A stretch of 64,000 nucleotides of DNA from assembly GCA_033980235.1 (NCBI GenBank), contig CM067077.1:11945797-12009796 (forward strand), given 5' to 3'. A program made the translations under genes and the position numbers. This stretch comes from Diadema setosum. Lineage: Eukaryota; Echinodermata; Echinoidea; Diadematoida; Diadematidae. The notes under the pieces are model-generated. The model saw nothing but the letters and a program-made list of their open reading frames with translations, was not told the origin of the DNA and made no database searches. Of the stretch, positions 11,398 to 34,980 are shown one piece after another (within the stretch, counting starts at the first letter, position 1; every line of letters starts with the position of its first letter).

Positions 11398-12740
11398 TAC
11401 CGGTGAGGGTTACTGGAAATGGTCGGGAGGTCCGAACATCGGCATTACTTAACAGTTGTCTACTGTTGGTAACACAGGAGCAGTAAAGAAAGGGCTCGAG
11501 GTGAAATTGACAGTGAAGAACATTAATGACGGGGAAGGCATCCGACTACCAAAGGTGTGGATGGTACGTGACCTAAACATATCTTCCAGCTGCATACCAA
11601 CACCGGAAGACCTGAAAGGCTGGCGACATCTCGAAGGGCTGGAACTCCCCAACATCACAGGCAAGGAAGTTCAACTTCTAATAGGAGGAGACACACCAGA
11701 GGCCTTCTGGATGCTGGAGCAAAGGCGCGGCAACCAGAAGGAATCCTACGCAGTGAAAACAATCCTAGGGTGGACCGTATTAGGGCCAACGAAGTCCTCT
11801 ACGGATCAAAGCCCCTACCAAGCAAATTTTCTCAAATCAGATGATGCCCTTGAACACCAACTGAAAAGGTTCTGGCAGCTTGACCATGATGTTGGAGGGA
11901 ACCCCGGTATAGCGCAATCCATTCAAGATCAGCGAGCCAAGGCCACAATGGACGCAACTGTGAACTTCACCAAAGGTCACTACGAAGTAGGTCTGCCATG
12001 GAAGCACACTCCCCCATACTTGACAGATAATCGGCAGATGGCAGACATGCGGTTGAAATACCTCAAGAGAAGATTATTGAAAGATCAGGACTTCTGTTAG
12101 AAATACACAGCTATGATGCAAGCCTACATGGGCTATGCAGAGGAAGTCCCGGCGAATGATATCACAGACCAGGTGTGATATCTACCCCATCACCCCGTTC
12201 TACACCCACACAAGCCAGAGAAGGTACAGGTCGTGTTTGATTGCGCAGCACGCTACCAAGGGACATCTCTGAATGATCAACTCAACAATGATCTCACTAG
12301 ATTTCGCAAGGAACCTGTGGCGATGGTAGGTGACATTGAGGCCATGTTTCACCAGGTGATGGTACCTGTGAAGGATCGAGATGTTCTCCGTTTTCTGTGG
12401 TGGAAAGATGGGGACCTCGATGCTGACCCGAAAGAATACTGTATGACAGTTCACTTGTTTGGGGCGACGTCATCCCCAAGTTGTGCCTCCTATGCTCTAC
12501 GGAAGACAGCAGAGGAGAACCAAATGGACTTTGACGAGGAGCTTGTGTCCACTGTACGACAAAATTTCTACTTAGATGACTGCCTCAAGTCGGTGGCAAC
12601 TAAAGAGGAAGGACAGAACCTGATTCAAGGACTCTGCAAGCTGCTGAGGAAAGGCGGCTTCCGCTTAACGAAGGGGCTAAGTAACAACATGGATGTCCTT
12701 GCTTCAATAACACAAGAAGAGAGAGCACAGTCAGTGGTCG
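11397..12740 (+). pseudogene. BEL/Pao protease (A17) and reverse transcriptase remnant
   Basis: The protease region opens VVPVRVTGNGREV and ALLNS, where functional relatives carry a catalytic Asp, so the active site appears lost. It continues with LPNITGKEVQLLIGGDTPEAF and ILGWTVLGP. The RT begins near [18 protein letters not shown], with [11 protein letters not shown] (first catalytic Asp), [16 protein letters not shown] and YLDD (catalytic Asp pair). Protease and RT share one frame, broken by TAG at 12098 and by TGA at 12178, the latter where the family has Trp. Confidence 0.87.
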
Positions 12741-12877
12741 AGAGGAAGGACAGAACCTGATTCAAGGACTCTGCAAGCTGCTGAGGAAAGGCGGCTTCCT
12801 CTTAACGAAGGGGCTAAGTAACAACATGGATGTCCTTGCTTCAATAACACAAGAAGAGAGAGCACAGTCAGTGGTCG
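12604..12877 (+). repeat. 137-bp tandem duplication in the RT/connection region
   Basis: 12604-12740 is repeated at 12741-12877, nearly identical (for example one C/G-type difference in the GGCTTCC context). Because 137 is not a multiple of three, the duplication shifts the frame and destroys continuity between RT and RNase H. Confidence 0.9.
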
Positions 12878-12899
12878 ATCTCGACCTAGACCACCTACC

Positions 12900-13918
12900 G
12901 ACTAAACGCACGCTAGGTGTGTTATGGAATGTTGAGACTGCATGACTTCGGATTGAAGGTGCATTTGAAAGAAAAGCCGGCAACACGGAGAGACATCTTA
13001 TCCATGGTCAGCTCTATGATCCTTTGGGATTTCTTGCACCCTTCGTCAAGCTCCTGCTACAGTCCCTTTGCCGGAGAGGTGTGGACTGGGATGAGACGGT
13101 CACAGATGAAGAGCTCCAAAGATGGAAGCAATGGCTAGATGATCTGCCACTACTGACAGATATCAAGATTCCACGCTGTCTCAAGCCGGCAGGATTTGGG
13201 ACAGTGAAGTCATGCCAGCTGCACCACTTCTGTGATGCATCTCAGAATGGGTATGCAGCCGTGTCGTACTTGACACTACTGACAGATATCAAGATTCCAC
13301 ACTGTCTCAAGCCGGCAGGATTTGGGACAGTCAAGTCATGCCAGCTGCACCACTTCTGTGATGCATCTCAGAATGGGTATGCCGCCGTGTCATACTTGAG
13401 ACTAGTAGACGAAATGGGTAGTATACACTGTTCCTTCATCATGCGCAAGTCTCGTCTATGTCCTCTTCAGAACACCTCAATCCCACGACTCGAGCTGACA
13501 GCAGCAGTACTCGCAGTGGATCTGAAGTCTGGTACAAGAATTGCAAATGACTCTTGAATCCACCACATACTGGACTGACTCCACCTCAGTGCTACTATAC
13601 ATAAGAAACGAAAGCCGGAGGTTTCAAACATTCGTCGCGAACAGAGTAGCAAAAATCCACGAGGCGACAACCCTCTCCCAGTGGCGACATGTGGGCACCA
13701 CAACGAATCCGGCTGACGATGGGTCAAGAGGGATGAAAGCCAAGGATTTCGTTGAAAATTCTAGATGGCTGACTGGTCCAGAATTCCTACAAGGAGAAAA
13801 GGACACCTGGCCCAAGCCACCTGATGTACTACCAGACTTGCCAGAAGGGGATGTGGAAGTCAAGAAAGCTGCTGATGTCCACTACACCCAAAAAGAGGAG
13901 TCAAGAGATCTTCTCTAA
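12900..13918 (+). pseudogene. BEL/Pao connection and RNase H remnant
   Basis: GFLAPFVKLLLQSLCRRGVDWDE leads to the RNase H core: FCDASQNGYAAVSYLR (Asp), PRLELTAAVLAV (Glu) and, after a frameshift near 13545, WTDSTSVLLYI (Asp) and NPADDGSRGM. An in-frame 126-bp duplication doubles the first RNase H strand. Order and spacing match Pao pol proteins. Confidence 0.85.
13148..13399 (+). repeat. 126-bp in-frame tandem duplication in RNase H
   Basis: 13148-13273 is repeated at 13274-13399 with only a few substitutions. The 42-codon unit contains the FCDASQNGYAAVSYL block, so this copy encodes two successive RNase H catalytic strands. Confidence 0.92.
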
Positions 13919-13981
13919 TGCTATTCTACATGGGACAAGCTCATGAGGAACGTAGCATGGCTCTTATGATACAAGGAATAC

Positions 13982-15439
13982 TTGCAAATGAAGGTGACCG
14001 GAGATACACAATGCACTCGTGGAAATTTAACTCTGAAGGAGCTACGTGCTGCCCAGACAGCAGTTATCAGAATGGTACAGAGACAAGAATTTCCTGATGA
14101 GTTGCAAGGCAAGTCTTCCAGAAGGTCACTGGAAAGGTTGGCTCCACAGCCAGTGGACGTTGTACTATGCGTCTGTGGCTGCATCGGTAGAGCCGCAATC
14201 AACTTCAACTCTAGGCATCCAGTCATCCTACCACATGACCATCATGTCACACGCTTGATCATCGAACACCATCACCGCCTGGTAGGGCACTCCGGCGCTG
14301 GAATGACATGGTCCTTGCATTCGGGAACAGTACTGGATCATTAAGGTTGGTGCTGCAGTTCGACATGTGATAGGAAAATGCCTAGCCTGTAAAAGGCGAA
14401 ACGCAAAGCCATCAGAACAAGTAATGGCTGAATTGCCCAAAGAAAGAGTAAACCCGGTGAAGGCTCCATTCACCTATGTAGGGGTAGATTACTTTGGGCC
14501 TCTCTATGTTAAGCAGGGACGCAGTCGAGTCAAGCGTTATGGCTGCATCTTTACATGCTTGACAATGAGGGCAGTTCATATCGAGCTGACAAGGTCCTTG
14601 ACACCGACTCATTCATCAACTCTCTTCGGAGATTCATAAGCAGAAGAGGAGTCCCTGAGAAACTCTTCAGTGACAATGGTACCAATTTCCGGGGAGCCGA
14701 GGAGTTAAAGAAGAGCATGGATGGAATCAACCAAAGAAAGGTCAAGAACTTCCTCCATCACAAATCGATCGAGTGGACTTTCAACCCTCCAGCCGCAAGC
14801 CATATGGGTGGCATATGGGAAAGAATGATACGGTCTGTTCGGCGAATATTAAAGAACATGACTGGTGAACAGGTGGTGTGTGAGGAAGTACTGACCACAA
14901 CTTTGACAGAGATCGAAGGGATTCTCAACGCACGCCCTCTTACCAGAATCAGCATGGAAGCCAATGACGAAGAACCGCTGACGCCCAATCACCTATTGCT
15001 TCTGAGAAGCAATCCAAACGTACCACCAGGCGTTTTCAACAAGGATGACAACTACGGGAGAAGATGCTGGCGTCAGGTGCAGTACCTTGCATCTATCTTC
15101 TGGAAAAGGTGGCGTAAGGAGTATCTCTCCCTGCTTCAAGAAAGGCAAAGGTGGACTCGACCCAAGCAAAATCTTGCAAAGGACGACCTTGTGCTGCTCA
15201 TTGATGATAACCTTCCACGTGGGCAGTGGTCGCTGGGTAAAGTGGTAGAAGTCTACCCAGGCAGGGATGGGAGAGTGAGACAGGTAGAAGTAAGGGTGGG
15301 ACACAAACACTTCAGAAGGCCTGTAGTAAAGCTCTGCTTGCTGGAAGCAAGTAATGAGGGATTAGTTCCCAAATCGAGCATCCACATGGGAGAATACATG
15401 CTTATGTGTTATAAGTATTTGTTCTGTTCGTTTTATTGA
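13982..15439 (+). pseudogene. BEL/Pao integrase with C-terminal DUF5641-like domain
   Basis: The zinc-binding region is IIEHHHRLVGHSG and CLACKRR, separated by a frameshift near 14340. The catalytic core follows in two frames: [14 protein letters not shown] (first Asp), SDNGTNFRGAEELKKSM (second Asp) and ASHMGGIWERMIRSVRRIL (Glu). The DDE triad is therefore still legible. The frame 14555-15439 then carries LTPNHLLLLRS and DDLVLLIDDNLPRGQWSLGK, the DUF5641-like tail specific to BEL/Pao. Confidence 0.9.
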
Positions 15440-17340
15440 ATCATGTTCATGTGCACTTTTCAATTGACAACAGTGTTCAGGTATCTACTGCAACAATATG
15501 TATGTAATGTTATGTGTTGTGTTATGTTTACAATGCCGCATTCTAAATTGGGAATGACCCAAGTGGAAGTTGGCTCATTGGGGCTGAAATGATGCGGCAT
15601 AAGTGCTGAAAATCAAGACTATCAGTTTGACAGTGTTAATTAATATGTACATGCATTAAAATAAAGACAATACTGGTTGGTCAAAGAAACCCACTTTCCC
15701 TTTAATAGTAACAGTCCAGCTGATAATGATATGACCTGTGGCTGGTCAGTTTCACCCCAGCAAGTCCAAAGGGGCATAGCAACAGTTTACCTATTGGCTG
15801 AGACCTTGGGCAAACATGTAAATTAGCTCCAAGGCGGAGGGGAGATGCCAACCTTCACCTTGCAGGGCATCACAAAGCAAAAGGAAATTCAACGGTAAAG
15901 TACATTATCCCACCACTGTCTTGGAATGTTCAGCAAAATTGGAGATTTCTAGAGGCCAAACAATCGGTATGTCAAATACATGTATACTTTTAATGCTTGC
16001 ATTTGTGTGTAATGTATAACCATGTATATAACTGTCATTTATTAGATATTGACCCAAGAAAGTTGAGGAAGTTCCTAGCTTTGGGAAAGTTTGGCAAACA
16101 TTGTGTACGTACGGTCAAGTACCCTACACACCCAATACATATAGTGTAGATGACCCATAAGGGATGCACTCTCCGGAGAGAGAGAGAGAGAGCGAGAGAG
16201 TGTGTGTGTGTGTGTGTGCGTGTGAGAGAGAGAGAGAGATAGCGAGAGAGCTGGGAGAGACAGGGAGAGACAGATCAGTTGAGAACTGTATACCAAAGTT
16301 TCTGTTGTCAAAGTAATGCTGCTGTGTGATGATTATGTAGAGGGATGAGGAAATATCTACCTCAGCATTCACCATTGTATAATTGATGTACAAACACTGT
16401 GTTTAATGTTGCAGATTAGTTCAGAAAAGGGTAGAATTTGCAGCCTCTCTTGACTTGTTTGTGTGTACCATGCACATTGTATTTAGGGTTAGAGATTGAA
16501 GGTCCTTTGTTTCATGGTGCGCTCGCACTGCCCCTATATTCTCGTAGTGACAACACTTGATAGCGTTGCCATGGGGACGGTCTTCTGAGAAGTGAGGGCC
16601 TGTTCACACAGTAGTTTAAGCTGTTGTATTGGGATTAAAGTTAGTACTGATATAGTTGAGGATTAAATACAAGATTAAGTGTACATAATAGTGTAGTATA
16701 AGTGTGATATACATGTTTTTAGTTTAATAGTGTTCATAAGAATATACAAGTATTGTAGTTGATCATTTATTAGTAATTAACAGTTAATCATAACTGATGG
16801 AATACTCTGTGACATTTCATATAGCCACTGGAGTGTAGCAACTCTACGTTCATTTATAATGTGCATAGTTACATTCTTCATCATTATCCTCATCACGACT
16901 GTATATATCTATTGTATTTCAGTGAACCACTCTTCACTACTATACGTCGTCTACACTCTTCGTTACACTCTTCGATCGTTATCACTCTTCACTCTACGTT
17001 ATCCACTCTTCGTTAACACTCTACGTTATCTACGCCGACACTCTGCATCAACACTTTATGCTTTTCTACACTCCCATCTTTCCTTTACGCGTGATTACGC
17101 CTGACTCATACGCTATACGATGTTTACTTGATGTTTCGCCATACTCAACGGTGATAACACTTGATGATTAATAAATTGAACGATTAACTTTATGACCGAA
17201 TGTTGCGAAGTTTTCATTACGACCTAGTGCGTTCCGATTATCCTCATGTAGCTTAAGGAAACGAAGGAAGAAGCTACAATGCAGTTAGGTGGGTTTTTTT
17301 TTTTTCTTTAATATAGTAATTTAGAGCCAGGAGATAGGGG
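15440..17340 (+). other. region downstream of BEL/Pao pol; possible 3' LTR, no gene seen
   Basis: The pol frame ends at 15439. A candidate LTR start is TGATGCGG at 15591, and an AATAAA occurs near 17170. A purine-rich and GT-rich microsatellite lies at 16178-16260. At 16950-17060 short ACTCTTCGTTA-like motifs recur. No matching second LTR is present in the window, so the boundaries are unknown. Confidence 0.35.
16178..16272. repeat. (GA)n/(GT)n compound microsatellite
   Basis: GAGAGAGA, then GTGTGTGT, then GAGAGAGA runs, with slight interruptions. It generates artefactual Ser/Leu/His-rich frames. Confidence 0.9.
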
Positions 17341-17510
17341 TCATGGAGCTGTGGAGCCTAGAGTTGTGGGGCCTGGAGCTGGAGAGCCTGGAGCCGTGAC
17401 CGCTAGAGTTACGCGACCAAGGAGGACATTTCCAGCCATCAAGCTAACCGAGTCGGTAAACACAAAAAAAGAAAATCAGGAGGGAGTGCGCAAAGCACTG
17501 CAGGAAGCAA

Positions 17511-19440
17511 ATGAAAAACAATCCACAAATGTACAAGTTGTTTAAGGAGTGTGAGTGTCTCAGATTACAGGATTACAGGGACAGACAGACAGAGAAGGCT
17601 AAGCAGCGAAATCGCGAACTCCAACGAGAAAAGCAGAGGCAATACAGGCTGCGAAGGAAGGAGGCACAAAATTCTCTACCAAAGACAAGAAAGGCATCGG
17701 AAAAGCTGCGGAAACAGTGGAGGGAACAGAAAAGGCAGGAGAGAGCACAAATGTCGACGCAAAAGAGAAATTCGATAAACCAGGCAAGGAGGCAAAAGTA
17801 CCAATAGAAAAAGACGAAGAAAAGGAGTGCGGAGATGGAAGGGCAGTCCTGCTCTCAGATGGAAGGAACTCCACCCCTAGCTCTGGATCAATCAACAGCA
17901 CGTGTTTCGGTAGCAAAGTCACAGTACAAAAAGAAGATTGTAGAAAGTCTGCCAGCTGACCGCGAATTGAAGGCAGTTGTCTTTGATGCTACTGCCATTA
18001 AGGTACAAACTCCCACAACCCACAAAATCATCACAAAGAAACTGGGAATGATTTCTCCAGATGAAAGGAGGAGACTCTGTTCTTCTAATAGCATGAAGGA
18101 ATCCTTGACACATATCCTCAAAGGAATGCCAGTGAGTAGAAAGAAGAGAGACATGGCCAGGCGGAGGACGATCGTGTATGCCATGATGTCAAAGAAGAAA
18201 AGACTCAAATGGCTGAAGAGTGCAGGGATTTCTGGAAAGGTGGTAGACAAAGTGAGCAACATGCAAAAGGAGGAAAACTGGGAAGAGTTCCGGGAGAAAC
18301 GGAAGGACTCAATGTCTTCAGAACTGCTGAATGCTTTCTGGGACTTTTATCATCACAATGAGACAAGTTCCAGCATATCAAACTCACAAAGAGCCACAAA
18401 AAAAGATGGCAAGGTGATAGACAGGAAAGTCATGATGACAACCCTGGCAGCTGCATTCATACAGTTTAAGAGCGCCAATCCAGAGCTGTCAATTGGGTTC
18501 AGTGCATTCATGCGACTGCGGCCGACTCACATCCTCCCTCACAAGGAAAACAAATTCCGTGAATGCCTCTGCGAGTTTTGTACAGGTATCAATATCGATC
18601 TTAAGATCCAGGCGGTAGATAGAGCTCTGGCTGTCTTGGGAATGCCTGACTTGAAGCTTGAGAACTCGTATAAACTCTCAGACATGATCATATGTGCTAG
18701 ACAAGCAGACCAATACCATGCAAAGAAATGCATTGATCGCAAGTGTGACCAGTGTGGAACTCAACTGGTCAAGGATCATCTTCAAGTTATGCCAAACACT
18801 CAGCCTGTCCACTGGTTCAGCAAGGTGGCAGCAAGGTTGCATTGGTGGGCTGCAGTGCACATTGAAGACAGAGAAGGAGCTGGGACATGTGAAGCACTGG
18901 TAACTGAACTGTGCAAGGAGCTTGATACATTCAGTTATCATTTGTTTAACGCCAAATGACAATATCAACAGTACAAAGAGATCACAAGCGACACCCCAGA
19001 GGACACTGTTGTGATGTGCATGGACTACGGGGAAAACTATATTCACACAAAGCCCAAAATGCTCCCCAGGGTTACCACTGGACCAATACACAATGCACTA
19101 TCCATCTAATAGTTGCCTCCTACACATGCCCACAACCCCAATGCCCAAAAGTCATCAGTCATTCCATTGTGTTCATCTCTGATGATCTCAAACATGACCA
19201 ATATGGAGTGCAGCACTTCGCAAAGAGAGCTACCCACATGCTCCAACAAGATGGGATCCAAGTAAAAAAAAGTTGATCCAGTTCTCAGGTGGAAGTCCGA
19301 CCCAGTACAAGAGTAAGACCAACTTCACAGATTGCTCCTACAGTGTTTTCAGATCTCGGTGTTTCTACCGAAAAACACTATTTCGGCTCACGTCATGGGA
19401 AGGGTCCTTGCGAACATGAGATTGGAGTAGTAAAAAAGTG
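17511..19440 (+). pseudogene. decayed member of a high-copy animal transposase-like family (DDE-type suspected)
   Basis: One frame runs from 17511 to 18959 with a single internal TAG at 17805. It begins with a long Arg/Lys/Glu/Gln helix (residues about 10-100), then a central region with SIGFSAFMRLRPTHILPH, a Cys-rich block CLCEFCTGINIDLK, and a zinc-like cluster CIDRKCDQCGTQL. Past a TGA at 18957 homology continues: VMCMDYGENY, WTNTQCTIHLIV, SHSIVFISDDLKHD, PTQYKSK and YFGSRHGKGPC with EIGVVKK, spread over three frames. I recall this block order from many unnamed multicopy invertebrate proteins. The Asp/Asp/Glu spacing suggests a DDE nuclease (inference). No terminal repeats were identified. 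Confidence 0.65.
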
Positions 19441-19897
19441 GTAAACATGTTAGTGCTGCACGCCAAGTGAAGGTGTCCATCCCAAGAGAATTCTTCAACT
19501 AGCTCACTCGTCACCACAGGGAGATACATGTGGAGAAGCTAAGGTGCAGCATATGCATGCACAGGTGTGTAAGGAAACACGACATGATGTGGCATGAGGC
19601 AACTCTTATTCAGTTGTGAGTGTGCTGTACGGTGATGAGGGTAATGCGAGAGTAAGATAAAATTGTAGGTCCGAGTTGGATGCTGTGAAGTGCATGGGGT
19701 GAATCGGTGACATATGAGTGTGGCATAAGAGTTCAGAAGTTCTCATCCTCTTCAGAGAGGTCGTATATTTTGACCAAATAGAATTTCAGACTGCTCGGTC
19801 TAATTACCATGGTACAATCATTACAATATCTATGGTAGGTAAAATCATCAATCTAGATTAAAACTGCAAACTTTTTTAGAGATCTAGTACAGACATG
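19441..19897. other. no gene seen
   Basis: It follows the transposase-like remnant and may hold its 3' untranslated end. No terminal repeat was found. Confidence 0.35.
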
Positions 19898-19899
19898 TA

Positions 19900-20426
19900 C
19901 AGTGCACTCCCGTTATAACGAAATGCTCGGGACCGGCAGTTTTCTTTCGTTATAACAAAATTTCGTTATAACCGAACAAATACAATATATAACGAAAACA
20001 AGAAAACCACATATATTCTGTTTGCTGAATACTTATCATACACTTGAAAGCTATGTGAAATGTGATGGGATAATTGTATCACAATAATAAACGCAAGTTC
20101 CCCTCAGAAACTGTGCGTGACACAAAGAGCGAACACACAGTGGTGTGAAGCATTCACCCATGCAGAGAAGCTATAAATGCTTGTTCCGCTACGAATTTTC
20201 AAAAGCAATTCGCATTTCGTTATAACGGAGCACATTTCTTTTGTTTTTCTTTGTCTGTGGCGCTCGGAAAAGACTTCGTTATTAACGGAAATTTCGCTAT
20301 AACCGTGCTCGTTATAAGCGAATTTTTTACCATAGACTTTAATGGTGATAATTTTGGGACCAGAAGATTTACTTCGTTATAACGAAATTTCGTTATAACC
20401 GTGTTCGTTATAACGGGAGTGCACTG
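19900..20426. mobile_element. pogo/Tc1-type MITE
   Basis: Ends CAGTGCACTCCCGTTATAAC (left) and its reverse complement ending CACTG at 20426, flanked by TA on both sides. The motif TTCGTTATAACGAA recurs as subterminal palindromes. The CAGT ends plus TA target fit the pogo branch of Tc1/mariner. 527 bp, non-coding; it lies just downstream of NSUN5. Confidence 0.85.
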
Positions 20427-20578
20427 TACTATCAAAAAATCTGTTTGGTTGAATTTTGATCAAATTTGATCAGTCTTGATGGACAGCTGAAATTATTCTT
20501 AACAAGTGATACCTGTTTAAGTTATGCAAAGAACTTCACAAATTACAAAAATACCTACATCAGGATTTGTGATGGTCC

Positions 20579-20584
20579 TTTATT
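20579..20584 (-). terminator. candidate polyadenylation signal of NSUN5
   Basis: AATAAA on the minus strand, about 38 bases past the NSUN5 stop codon. It is close to the stop but plausible. No transcript evidence is available. Confidence 0.4.
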
Positions 20585-20621
20585 TTCAGTCAACAGTATA
20601 GTGTTTCTTACATCTGTTGCT

Positions 20622-32242
<11,621 letters not shown>

Positions 32243-32406
32243 TTCACAGAAAACTCTCTCCGAAAAATATTTTAGGCCGTACAGCGTGACAGTAGACCCA
32301 TCGGTGTGTGCGGACTACACAGTATTATACTCACACACACGTGTACGTGTATAGCGAGTTAGACCGACGACCAAACACGTGTTACAGATATCATTGCGCA
32401 ACATCA

Positions 32407-32410
<4 letters not shown>

Positions 32411-32492
<82 letters not shown>
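32411..32492. repeat. (GA)n microsatellite upstream of NSUN5
   Basis: Nearly pure GAGAGA with two GGGA interruptions, about 170 bp upstream of the NSUN5 start codon on its promoter side. No TATA box or other core promoter motif is obvious. Confidence 0.9.
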
Positions 32493-32499
32493 AGAGAAA

Positions 32500-34313
32500 C
32501 AATAATGAATAAAGTACCTTGGCTATTCATTTGAATAAATAAAAAAATAAAAACATTTTGATTCCATATTAATTGTGTGGTGAGGGAGCACAAGATTAGT
32601 GATTGTGTGTCGGATTATTCTTTTCTCTCTCTCCCTCTCTCTATTCATCTCTCTTTCTGTCTATCTCATCCCCACTCGAGAACATGATTGTGTGTGTAGC
32701 TGGAGATAGACGATTTCGACCATTGACATACAACCATTCGTTCACCTGCCTCGGATTGTTATTATTGTACAATTTCTTTCACGTGTGCGTGTGTGTGGGC
32801 CCCACACACACTATGGGAGGGGGGTATAGGGATATAAGGAAATGAGGGTCAGGAAGGAAAAAGTGAGTGTGAAATAAAAATAATTTTCATTTTAGAGTGT
32901 AGGGAAGGGAAAGGGAGGGGGGCAATCTTAGTTCGTTCAGGATTTTGATATACTTTTACCGGAGAATTTTTCATGATGTACAAGGTACTCTTCGTTTGGT
33001 TTTCGAGAGCAGTGTTGTGAAAGCTGTCCAAGTTGCTTCAGCGCAATTATGTGTTATATCTTTTTTGATCCATTGTGTTAGGGGAGGTTCAAAATAGGAA
33101 AATTTTCTTTTTTATGCTAAAAATTGTTAATCCACCTACAGGTTGTTCCTTAATAATTACTTGATTTGAAACAGAGCTGAACACAGTGTGCCTACCTGAA
33201 GCTCTGAGATGGCTGTTGTCCTGCAGTCGGATTTCTCATCATGATCTTAAACGGATTCCTAAACTTATTTACAATAAAATACATAAATATTTGAATCAAA
33301 AACAAAGAGAATCACATCCAAGTTGTGTATGTAATTTCTTTTTAAGGCACTTTTCCTTCAATGCAATGAGCCAGTTCGGGGTTAGCTCGATGTGCACATG
33401 GGTTCAAATGACCTTTCTTCTTTCTCAGTTGATTAAGCACTGCATAGTTTTCAAGAATGCATAAGCTTGCCGGACGTAGCAATTTGTGAAATTCATCAGT
33501 CATGTTAAAACAAAGGTAAACTTGCGAAGACCAGGTAATCAGAATGATCCATCAATTACCACTTTGAAACGCACCCATTTCATCATTTTGCATTGAATGC
33601 AGGGCCTGTCAATCATTAACAGTCTTTTTCTATTGATATTGTCAAATACCGCTTCAAAAATGCTGTCAGGTGGATGTGCTGGCAAGCACCACTTATATGG
33701 ATCACTTGAATAACCATTACATTTAACAGATGCTTATCTCAGTGAATTTAAAAACCACCATGCCCTGCTGGTACAGATGACCTTTTTCTGCTCATTCTCA
33801 AAGTGGAACCGCGAACTGGCTTATACATTACAGTGGTAATGATAATTTGTAGCACTATTGCTGTACTTTGTCTGAGCCGATAAACTAACCAAGAGGGCGC
33901 TAAAGCATAAGATGATTACAAATCATCATCATCAAAAAAAAAAAAAAGTTCTTCGATCAAGTTTTTATAAATCATTATTTTTACTTTTCACAATGCCTAC
34001 GAAATCGCAGTATGGATTTCTCATCCTCGTTATCGAGATTTGATTTTTATGTTATCCAATAGGACTAATCTAATAATTTTTCATGCACAAATGCACAAAA
34101 TAATGCACAAAAAATGTAATAAAAAGTTAATTGAACAAACTGACTGCGAACAATATTGTTTGAATCTAACAGTTCAAACAGATGTGATTGATAAAAAAAA
34201 AAAATGCGACATATTCCAAGATGATGCAATGAGGAAGAACAGCCGTCTGGCTGAATCTTGTGCCGTGCTGAAAAAGATAGACAGACAAATAAATAGATAG
34301 ATAGATAGATAGA

Positions 34314-34348
<35 letters not shown>

Positions 34349-34740
34349 ATATGAAAAAAGAGCAGGTAATATTTATATATATATACGCAAACATAGAATC
34401 TCATGTACCTGCTGTTCAAAAGACAAATTTAGCAACTCTAAATACAACAGAAATACAGAAAACCATCAGGCAAACGCTTCAAGAGGATAATGGCCTCAGA
34501 AACAGTTGTGTAACCAGTACGATATATTAAGGGGTCATACTCAAGTCACTACCCACTGAGTGGAGATAAAGAGAGAGAGAGAGAAAAAAAATAAAAGACA
34601 AAAAAAAGTGCAGCGGTGCATTGTGCATAAACATGAAGTGTTTGTGTGGAGATGAGTTGTGGGTAATATGTGATAATGAATGTGTCTTTAGGTTCATATA
34701 TTTTGTTGTGTGATTTCAGTTCGGGAGCCCTTTTTTAAAA
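32500..34740. other. no recognisable gene
   Basis: AT-rich, with (ATAG)n/(AAAT)n simple repeats at 34293-34351. No frames with known homology. Confidence 0.4.
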
Positions 34741-34741
34741 C

Positions 34742-34980
34742 ATAATAATAAGGTCTTATTTACCCAGGGTAGCCTCTTCAGTGTTGCCACTGCTCTACCA
34801 GAGGGCCCTGCTATCATTATTACCCTAGCGTTGCCAGGTACCCATTTATACACCTGGGTTGAGAGGGACATGGTGGGCAAAACATCTTGTCTAAGGACGT
34901 AAGCACTGGGCGGGATTCGAACTCGGGTCCTCCGATTTTCGGGAGTCGAGAGTCTTATCCACTATGCCACAGCGCCCCCA
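34742..34980 (-). repeat. tRNA-derived SINE
   Basis: On the minus strand the 5' end is tRNA-like: A box TGGCATAGTGG (34969-34959) and B box GAGTTCGAATCCC (34924-34912), the pol III internal promoter. A middle domain with AAGACATTTTGCC-type sequence (TTAGACAAGATGTTTTGCCC) and a 3' tail AATAAGACCTTATTATTATG follow. The length of about 240 bp fits a SINE rather than a functional tRNA. Confidence 0.8.

Larger units (their letters stand above)
10472..15600 (+). mobile_element. decayed BEL/Pao LTR retrotransposon, 5'-truncated
   Basis: Domain order on the plus strand is gag-like (DUF1759 type), zinc knuckle, A17-type protease, reverse transcriptase, RNase H, zinc-binding integrase, and a C-terminal DUF5641-like domain. 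This order is diagnostic of BEL/Pao. The coding capacity is broken by several frameshifts and at least two nonsense codons, so the copy is not functional. The left side starts inside the gag domain, and no sequence resembling the downstream region occurs upstream, so the 5' LTR appears to be missing. A 3' LTR probably begins near TGATGCGGCAT at 15591 but cannot be proven without the other LTR. Confidence 0.9.

Noticed and set aside
15590..17290. confident annotation as the BEL/Pao 3' LTR
   Set aside because: No second LTR copy exists in the window to define boundaries, so it is only listed as a possibility.
34910..34980. possible functional tRNA gene
   Set aside because: The A and B boxes are present, but the cloverleaf is imperfect and the sequence continues into a SINE body and tail.
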